NCBI GenBank assembly: GCA_013396755.1
Contig: VWZF01005250.1
Coordinates: 663,027 to 727,026, forward strand
DNA from: Sclerurus mexicanus
Lineage: Eukaryota; Chordata; Aves; Passeriformes; Furnariidae
Direction: 5' to 3'
Length of the DNA: 64,000 nt
The notes under the pieces are model-generated. The model did no database searches, was not told the DNA's origin, and saw only the letters and a list, made by a program, of their open reading frames with translations. Below, one piece after another: positions 1-10,200 of this stretch. Positions within the stretch are counted from its first letter, which is position 1, and every line of letters starts with the position of its first letter. Both the position numbers and the translations under genes were made by a program.

Positions 1-3000
1 GGTACAGGTGCCTTCACATATTCCATGTAGTTTGAAGAACTGTACTGCCCCTAGCTCAGAGCTGTAAGTTCATATATCATTGCAGCATCTTAAGCAAGCA
101 ATGAGAATATTCTAAAATTACAGCAATTGTGACAAATGAAAAAGGATATGTGGGCCAGTGCTTTTTAGCATGAAAAGGAGGTAAGGATCAATGAAAGTAG
201 AAAGAAGAGGCAGAAAGTAAAAGGCACAGTTTTAAAACTACATGTTAGTTATCCTCAGCAAAAATGCACAATTATCCATAAGAAAGAGATGATCTAAGAA
301 GGTGATCTAAGATTCACATCAGGACAGCATTATTTCTGATGCCTGACAACAGCATTATACACAACATTAACTCAGGCACTGCCATCCACTTTAATGGAAT
401 CATCCAGTTCAGTGTCACTGGCTGTCTTAGACATCAGAAAAAGAAAATAATTACTAAGACTCCTAACCCATTACCAAACAGCAGAACATCAGAAAACTAG
501 CAGAGTGAGTAAATAAATTATGCTGTGTTATATAATTTGAGCAGGCCTGGAACTGGCAATAGTAGCTAGCTAAAAATGTCTGCAAGGACTAAGGGATGGA
601 GTCCCGTGTCTGTCTCTGCAGCTGTATTTGATAGGAGACCAAAATTCCTTGTTTCCTTTCCAAGGACATGACAGAGGAAAGGTCTCTCCCTGTAGTTTGC
701 AATTTTTTTTCTGTATACTGCTTCCAGGGAGCTCTATTTGGGCTCTAATTTAATTTTCAACAGAAACAGATAAATCCAGGCACACATAAGTCTGAGATGG
801 AAAGTTAGACAAGGATGCAATTGCAGTGGTCACCAACATCCATCTTCGCCCCATTTGTATACTAGAGCCGCTACCAATGAACCTGTCAATGGTTAAATCC
901 CCTCTCTAGGGAGACCAACAAACAAAGATTTTCCAAATTAAACCACTGAATTTCACATGGAAGTTTTTGCAGCAATTATCTGCATTAGGCATGGTATAAG
1001 TCTTTGCAGTTACTTGAAAACATGTTTTGTAACTTTTTGAGCAAACTTGCCAAGAAGAGAAACCAAACAGCATGAAAGAAACTGACATTCCTATTAGCCC
1101 ACCCATATTCACTCAACTGCTCTGTGACCTTGAAGACAAAAAGGCAATTTGAACAGCTAGACCGAGAGTATAGATCACTTCCTAAAGGCACCCAAACTAG
1201 CTCTCACGGACTGCAAAAAGAATTGGCTTTCAAAACTAATGGCCTCTAGCAAGACCGACCGTTTTGCCACATAGGTGACCAGCCTTGGAGACAGAATGTA
1301 ACAGCATTTCAAACAGCAGCAGCACAAGGGCACAGGGGAAGAAGCTTTTACAAGTTTTAAATAGAGAGGGAAATTTCTCTATGGCGTATGGTAACCATAT
1401 AGGACATCATATGACACTATAACCAAGTCTGACTACAATTTAAAAACTAATGAAACGCAAACTAACACACATAATAAGCCTGTTACCTGGGATGGCACTC
1501 AGCTTGTTCAGAGCCTGTTCAGAATCCTCAGTTATGGGATGCAATTTCTAAATCTGTCAGTGCAACCCTAATCATTATTCAGTCAGATGATGAGAAACAT
1601 GATGAATGCTCTATGCTACAGAAAACTGCTTCAGTGACAACACAAAGACTGTTTAATTTTATGATCTCTGGCTAGCAACCCCTGTTAAATTATATTAAGG
1701 AACCACCATCAGACCCCATAAACTGATGTAACATCCATTTTGTATCTCCCACAAAAAAGTGTCACTGCATTGGATGGTATATGTAGAGGTTAATATGAAA
1801 ACACAGGAGTTTATAAACAGTAAAATAACACACTCATTTTTTATTGTATTATTTTTTGTAGACTTAAATAAGAAATCTAAGCAGCTCAGGTTAAAAAAGA
1901 GCAGACCTTATTTCTTTTACGGAAATAATGTTATTGTTTACAGTGTTACTCTGGAAGTTTTATAGTACTTTTAACACTAAAGTTAAAGATGATATCATGA
2001 GATCTGTTAGAGAATGTGTACCTAAACCTAGCTGATTAACTTCCCAGGCTTTAACTTGCATGTTCATTACACAGTATTTTTACATTTCACGCAAATCCAC
2101 AGAACACCCTTTGTTCAACTGGAAATGTTTTGGTGTGAAGCATTAAATGACAATATTGATGCCAACGACAGTGGAGTTACTGTTTCTTAAGAATTTGCCA
2201 CCTGTCCACTACGACAAAGTGTGACTGACAACATTGGTGTTTGGACCTGCTGCTGTTGCAAAGGAAAATGGATTACCTTACACTACCCACAGAGATTTTG
2301 GTTCTGAGGATGGTTATTTGCATGAAATACCTGCTAAGGCCATGAAGAATTAATTTAACTGATTTTACTTTGCAATTGGGACACATGATCAGTTACTGTG
2401 TTAACTTGTTAGGATGCAGTGACTCAGATTACTATCACATGAATGTACCCAAAATGTTCCCCTTCTTCCATGTCTGAAGGTTTTCAAGAAGGTATCACTT
2501 TTAAGGCAACCACAACAGCCATGGAATTAGGTCACTCTCAAAACAGACTCGTAGCCTGTGCATGGCCAATACAATCAATGTACTGCAGCTGGATGGTCAG
2601 CAACTGTGCAGCTGAGCTAATAAGTATTGCACGGTCATTTAGATGTAATTCCCTTTTTTATTTATAAGAGTCAGTTTTTACAATTATTTAGCCCCTGCTA
2701 ATTGAAAGTTTCTTTCATTGCGACTCCACAAATATGTAATCGAAACATAGAAACAAAGTTATTCAGCATTCAACCAGTGGTAAAGCCAGGAAAAAAGATA
2801 AGCTAATTCATCTTTATGTGTCTTGATTTCACTGCTGATTCTCAGCTTGGTGCCTCTACTGCACACAACTGAAATGTGTCTCCATTACAATAGCTACATC
2901 ATAACAGACAGTTCCTGCAAGGTGCTGCCATCAGAAACAAAACATCTGTATATATAAGAAGAAGTTTTGGCTGTTAACCAGCTCAAATACATCAGCAGAG

Positions 3001-3210
3001 CCTAACCAAGACCACTGTACTAGAAACTTTTATATACATCCTTAGCTGAAGCATTACAGAAATGGGGAAGGAGTTCAGTAACCTGCACTAGATTAAACTG
3101 TTCTGAGACATGGGAGTGATTCCACTAGCTTCAGTGAAACTGGGATCAAGAAGGAAAACAAGAGGGACAGGACATTAAATCGTATTTGTTTTTCTGGTTT
3201 GGTCTTGCAA
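1..3210. other. KYAT3: KYAT3 intron sequence
   Basis: AT-rich non-coding DNA downstream, in gene orientation, of the exon ending at 4099. I looked on the minus strand for the expected lysine-containing exon and saw none. The short ORFs here have no recognisable domain. No repeat family was recognised. Confidence 0.7.
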
Positions 3211-3594
3211 TGGTGCTTTACCCCTGTAGCAATACTGCCCGAAAACTTTAACATGTTTTCACACTGCACTTGCAGCAACTTACTTCACTGAATCCGATCT
3301 CCATTATTTAACATTGCACTTTGTAGGGACAGTACTCATGGTGCTTTACCCCTGTAGCAATACTGCCCGAAAACTTTAACATGTTTTCACACTGCACTTG
3401 CAGCAACTTACTTCACTGAATCCGATCTCCATTATTTAACATTGCACTTTGTAGGGACAGTACTCATGGTGCTTTACCCCTGTAGCAATACTGCCCGAAA
3501 ACTTTAACATGTTTTCACACTGCACTTGCAGCAACTTACTTCACTGAATCCGATCTCCATTATTTAACATTGCACTTTGTAGGGACAGTACTCA
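3211..3594. repeat. Three perfect tandem copies of a 128-bp unit
   Basis: The unit beginning tggtgctttacccctgtag starts at 3211, 3339 and 3467. The three copies look identical by eye over all 128 bases, and the third ends at about 3594. It lies in the large KYAT3 intron. It could be a young minisatellite or an assembly expansion. No ORF runs through it. Confidence 0.95.
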
Positions 3595-4098
3595 TGCACT
3601 CTCTCCACACTGACCTTTTTTTCTTTTTTATTTGTGTAGTTAGTGGAGCAAAATTATTGTGTTCCTCATTATCCATTTCCCTCACTGATTATCTTTACAA
3701 TGCTTTGAGAAGGAAGTTCTAATTCCTGTTCCTTCTGTTATTTCTTTAGCAAAGCACAGCCCAATACACTTACAGAAAGAGCAGCTATACTTGTCATGGC
3801 CCACAAAGCAACAGAATAAGGATGGGATATTCATATGATAATAACTGACTTATGAGCATCGGTCCCACTGGGTTTTATGCATATCTGCTCCAAAGTCACT
3901 TAGGAGTTTTGGAAATTCTATTTGGAAATTATTCTTTAAAATACTTTTCAGAAAAGGGAGAGGCTCTCCTTAGACTCTAAGCATTGTAAAATAGCCAAAG
4001 CTTGAAGTCTGAGCTCCTTCCAGCATGCATTATCTCTGAGAGGCAAGTTAACAGCATCATTCCACAAGCACTTCTAAGATACCACAAAAAATCAGTAC

Positions 4099-4219
4099 CT
4101 ATTTTAATGTGTTTATTCCCTTTATACACCAGCCATTCATACACCTCATCGCTGATGCACAGGGTATCATGTTTAATACACAGATCAGCTATTACTTGGA
4201 GCTCTTCTCGGGTAAACAC
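4099..4219 (-). CDS. KYAT3: KYAT3 coding exon 7
   Basis: 40 codons plus one base from VFTREELQVIADLC to GNKHIKI, acceptor cctag and donor gtact, ending in phase 1. SDEVYEWLVY supplies the Asp that pairs with the PLP pyridine nitrogen and the neighbouring Tyr. The next exon, with the catalytic lysine, is not found between here and the left edge, so that intron is longer than 4 kb. Confidence 0.94.
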
Positions 4220-7200
4220 CTAGGATGCAAAAAGTAAGGAACAATAGATTAATTGTAGTATTTAAGGCACTCTCTGAAGTTAAAGTAGTGTTAAAGCAGG
4301 ACTCTTACCTTGCCCGTAGGGTTGTGTGGGGTATTCAGAATAATTGCTTTTGTTTTGGAGTTAAATTTATTTGCAAGTTCAGCAGGATCTAAGACCCAAT
4401 CAGCACTATATACAGTGTTTCCACTACTTTTCTAAAAAAAACCAAACAAACAATAAATGTATACATTACTTGAATACAACAGCCTAAAGAGAGATGCCAA
4501 ACTTATTACCCTCAGACACTTTCATAACCATACTTGACAACCTATCCCCTCTGTTCTGCTCTCCTGGGAGAAGGCAATTCTAGGAACAGGCAGGGAGGCT
4601 TAAGAGCAAAGTAAATCATTATGACAGTGGCTGTCCTCTCCTAGTCACTGTCTGTCTTAAAGCCTCTGCAGGAACTGGTTTCCAGGATCTTGTTGCACAC
4701 GTGCTGATTACTATAGTGAGTAATGCAGAAAGCCCAGTCACATGGGAGGAGCGTTTACAGCCCTGCCAAATACAGAGCAGGTGTGTGCTTGACAGGGAAG
4801 GCTGATCACCACTGAAGAGATTCATGGTCTTTTCCTCCTCTTTGAACACATGAAAATGGCCAAAGAGTTAAAAATATGCACCACTGAGGCTCTAGAGTTA
4901 TACACTACATAAGTGTTCCTGTGGTATTACACATGCATAACAGAAGTTTGGGCTAGTTGGTAGGGAGAACATGGAGCATGGCCACACTAACATTCTGACA
5001 CCTACATGACTGAGAGAGAGCCAGACCAAAAACAAGGGTGTGAAACAGAATACTTGAGGAACTCTGTAATTCAAAACATCCGTAGAAGGAGGGCATCCAG
5101 AGGAACAGTCTCACCTACTCCCATGGCAGCCCTGGAGGTTTGGTCACTCTATGTTGTTCTGATTTCAAGCAGTTCATGCAACAATCCTGCCTAAAGAGCC
5201 CCTTGGCCTTTTCCATGCAAAGCTGCCAGTTCCATAAGGCAATGGTAACTGGATCAACACACTGCATCCAGAGCAACCCTTGTAAGCTGCCAGCATAATG
5301 CCAGCAGTACCAATTTGACAATTAACCCCTAGCAAAAGTAGTCCTTTTTAACAATAAAGGAAAAAGTAATTCTTGTATGTATAGCAAATATGTCCACAGT
5401 ATGATCGGCCAAGCAGATTTTGGAAAAGAAATCTGCTTTGGATTATCATTGTTTCAGACTTACACTGCAGCAACCTATCTCATTTTTATATAACTGGATG
5501 TTACAAAATACTATACAGAAAAGAATCACATAGAAGGTGTTCATTAAACTATACTGAATACAGATGAGAAAGTTCATATGACAAACAGTTTTTAAAAAGC
5601 TACTCACACATCTCAGTGGGATAAAAACCGGCTTTGCACCTGCCATCTTTACCATTGGCTCATAACAGTCATAAAATGGCTCTATTATTATTACCTGAAA
5701 TGACAATAATCAGTATCAAAAACAGAGAATTTACCATGCATGACACCATCATATTTCCAAATTTACTTTGGTAGTGTAACTTGATAATGTTTCTGATGCT
5801 CCAGATAAAACGATATAACATTGCACAATATTCCTCCTTTTAGAGCATCACACAACAGTGCCCTCAGGCTAAGTATGATATGCACTACTCACTTTTGAAA
5901 ACACACAGGCTGTTCATCTATGGGTACGCATTACAACTATTAAGTTATAATATTAGGAATGTTTGAGTCCTATACACAGATCTGAAGGTGCGAGGCAAAG
6001 ACGGGAGACAGCAACAGCAAAATGTTGAACCACTGCACAGCTGCCTTAATTCTGTCCATGAAATTCCAGGATTTCAAAGTATCTAGGAATCTCAGAAGAA
6101 CAGCTTACATCCTCAGATGTTATCAGAAGAAAATTTTCAGGTAGAAAAAGAAGACAAATTCAAGAAAAACTGCATAGAGGCTAGAAAACAAAACAAACAA
6201 AAAAAACCCACCAAAAGCAAAGGCTAATAGAACTATTCCAAACAAAAGAGAAGTGACTATCAGAGCAACACAAAAGGAAGATACAGATACAGATAAGAAT
6301 ACAATATACAACCAAAACAAGCAAAACACTGAAAACAAAATGCATGACAACACAAAAAGGTTTTGTCCACTATGGATAAAAATATTCCCATAAAAATTAC
6401 TTCTAATATCATTGTAAAAAAGACAGGCATTAGTAATGCCTGAAGAAGGGATGAGTCATCACAGCCAGTACAGTAAACTAACAATGCTTTCTTTGAAGGA
6501 TTTTTCTGCTACCTATGCTGCTACCATGCAATGGTCCAAAACAGAACACGACATACAACAGTTATTCAAACGTCAATAATTATTTGCACCACCCTTGGTC
6601 ATCTGTTGCAGACAGCAGCCCACACGCTTTCTCAAGTAAGGAATCAGTGTGTATTGTGTCACCTAACAGTAACACTGATAAATAAACTACTACAGTTACC
6701 ATAAGTATGTTACAAAGGTGTCTGTAAGGTGGTGAATGATAGGAAGACATCCAAAGGATAGTCTCCTAATCACAGCTTCTGAAACCATAAGTCAGATGTA
6801 CAACTGTAACAAATCAAACTAATGGAGATAGAAAGAAGACCCAACATTAACTTATATTTAAAAGTGGACAAATAAGAAAACAGGAGAATTCTCATTTCCA
6901 CAAGAATGTGTGAATATTTCGAGTAAAAACTTACTTCATCTCCCTCTTCAATTAACGCTTGTATTGTACTAAAGAGAGATCCATAAGCTCCCACAGTCAC
7001 CAGAATATCTGTGAGAGGATCAATCTTTCTTCCACAAACTCTCTCGTACACTTGAGACAAGACTTTCACCAGCGATGGATGTCCCTGTTCAAAGCAAACA
7101 GAGGTAACTGAGTGGTGTGTTCCTGACAATGTACAAAGCTTGTGTTTGGGCTTTTTTCCACATATATCAAAACATTCTATTTTGAAATAGAAAACTATGA

Positions 7201-10200
7201 CATGAGCCCTCAGTGTTAACAGGTAGATTGGTTTAAGCTTTTTGCACATCAGGCAAGAAGAGTGGTTTCAATTTATTTGCATCTACTAGGAAGTTCCTTC
7301 TGTATCTGGTGCTTTTTAATTTCTATCTTATTATCACATTTCAGAGTAGTTATACCAGAGCTAGGACAAGAGACAGGAGGAATGAAGGGAATACCCTGAC
7401 ACCAATTCTCTTTCTCCACCTTTTAAGTCTCTTTCAGCTCCTTCTGTTTCCTTCCTTATCTTTCAACTAAAACATATTTGGTGCAAGGGAAATCTTCTTA
7501 TTCTGTTTATATACTGCTGATAAACAGCACTTGTGATCAGAAACATGATTCATATAGCCACATTCCAAATCTCAGAGCACCATTCACCATTTGTGTCTCC
7601 TCCAGGGACATGGCAGTTAACATACTCTTCTCAAAATGTGCAAAGAACAATAAAATAAACATGCAACAAAGATCATATACAACATGGAAATAAGAAGGCA
7701 CAATTCTGTTTACTCAGGAGAGCTTCAGGATTCCTGCTGTATAAATCTTTTTTCTTTTGGGATACTTGGTATAAATAGAAAACATTTTCCTTGAGGAAAT
7801 GCAACTATGTAACAAAAATCCTCTAAAATATTGAACACGACACCTCTATAGACAAGGCATTAAATCATGAACCCTTCTGTAAACAAAAACATTACCATAA
7901 ATTAAGGCTTACAAGTCACGGCTGATTCAAGTGACAGCCATCTCTTGCCACGAGCGTGTCATGGCAAGACAGGAATGCTGCATCACCCAAGTGTCATTAG
8001 GCCAGTCTGTGGGCCTCAGCCCTGCAGTCAGTGAGAGCTCCGAGAGCCGCTGAGACAATGGCTCAGATGTCAGATGGATGGGCATCATTCATTCTCATCC
8101 CTCTCGCCTCTACTACGACAAACTCATGCTCAAAAACCTTAGAAGTGCAGAAGTGTGCAGAAGAAGTACAAAGGCTGAAGATAGGCATATTGGTAAAAAT
8201 TTATCTTTAAATACTGTCTACAGTATATCTGCCAACATTCATAATTTTTATGGGAATTATCAAACCATTTGGATATAAAGAACAAAGTGGCATAAGTACA
8301 TATTGAATAAATGCATGCATTAGGAAAATTCTATTTCTGTTTGATTTGCAAATAGTTTTAGAGGATCAGTCTGTGAATATTTGTCAGAAGGTAAACTTGA
8401 CCCCAGTTCAGCTGAGATAGTTAATTCTCTTCTTTGTAGCTGATAAAGTGTGCAGCAAAAAGTACAGCAGCTGGACAAGACTACAGCCCATACTCTCTGT
8501 AACCTTTTCCCCTGTGCCAAGGCTCCTCCAAAACCCTGTCTGCCTGGTGAACAAAGACTTTTCACATACATTATTGTGGGTGATGAACCTACTAATGCTT
8601 AGCCCACAAGTTCACTAAATTCCAGACGTGTTCTGTGTATCTGACATAAAAGAATTGCATTATACCTCCAAGCCTATATAATTTTTTTATTATGTGTGTG
8701 TATGCATATATATATATATATGTGTGTATCTTGTTCTTGCAGATACTCTTTGCACATAGCTAATGGTGATTAAACAAAGTGGCCCGAAGAGGGGTAGAAT
8801 GAGACTACAGTTACTGGGCATTTTTTTTCCCTTCTGTTCTTTCCAGGGCCCTGAGTGCCCTAATAAAACTTAGTGGCCCTGACCAGTCTCTCTTTGGGCC
8901 TCTACCCAGAGGTGTGCCCTTGGTCCAGGGGCTCCATTTAAATGCTATGCACTAGGGTTACTGCTTTGCAATTCAGTTACAGCCATATTGTACCTGTCCA
9001 TATACCCTGTTGAACTTGGCCCCTATTGATTTTGTGGCTTGACCTCAGACCTGCTGTGTCACCCTGCACCTGCCCAGTGATCACTGGGTTATGTCTATCC
9101 ATGGTTAGCATTGCTGGGCCTGACCTGTGGATTGACTTCTTGGCTTGGTCTCAGGTCCATCTCACCACGACAAGCTTGTCTGGTGATCTGGGCTGGCCTC
9201 AGCCACCATCTCTGGGCCTGCCTTGCTCAGATACTGTGGGACCAGGCCGTGCCTGGGGAGACCTCCACCCTGCTCACTGTGACAGCTCGTCCTTCAGGGA
9301 ACTGCTGACCACTGTTGCTCCCTGTCAGTTCTAATGCATGCAGATTCTCAGAGAATAGGCAAAAAGTTATGTTGCAATATAGACAGGGATGCCATGTCTA
9401 CCAACACAATTTCTGGCCTACCACGCTGTACAATACTTCTCTATCACAGTTGCATAACATGGTCATCTAGAAAAATATTAGATAGACTTCTCAGGCTCTT
9501 GTAGCAATCCTGACACACAATTCCCAATTGGGCAATGTAGTTTATCTTTACCAAAATTTAAAAAATAAACAGACCAAATAAGGAAGTGGTCACAGTAAAA
9601 CAGTCCACTGGAATATCCTGCCTTGGACAATGATAAATGCCACACACTCATACTTAGCTCAAGACATAAACTCTACAAGCCAACTTACAGAATGGGTAGT
9701 GACTATCTTCCATGGGCAAAAACTTACTGTTTTCATGGCTTCCTAGTCTCCACTGAAATCTACTAAATGCTGCAGGTGAATCTTTTCTTCATCACAGAGG
9801 CTCTGTCTCAAGTGGTATTTTCTCATTCTACCATTATACTGTCTGGTTCGTGTTTATGCTGACCAAAATCAGAGGTAAATGTATAATCTACACTCTTTAA
9901 ACTGTGAATTCACTCTTCAGAGACAGTCTATCCCAGATGTGCTCTACCATTTTGCTCTAGCTGAAGGATCTGCCTTGAGGAAGCCTACATAGAGAAATTT
10001 CATTAGTAAGAGAAAAGGCTACCAGATCAATCTAATTTGAGACATAACAGTATGATCTACAGATAAAACAAATTAAAGTCCATTTCTTTCCCCTGTGCCA
10101 TATTTTTCACTGAACTTGAATCCTTAAGTCCCACAATACTTACAAAGCCTCGTGTGTACTGGTTGAGTCTGTCAACTGCTGCTGCCTTTGCCAGCTCTTC

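Larger units (their letters stand above)
4432..10143. other. KYAT3: KYAT3 introns between exons 3 and 6
   Basis: Apart from the exons at 5608-5694 and 6935-7084, this is AT-rich intron DNA. It holds a TG/TA microsatellite at about 8694-8728 and a GC-richer LTR-like block at about 8770-9340. I saw no other gene in it. Confidence 0.6.

Noticed and set aside
1..4098. Search for the KYAT3 exon carrying the PLP lysine
   Set aside because: No segment on the minus strand matched the expected SAGK and GWKxGW motifs, so the exon is taken to lie outside the window.
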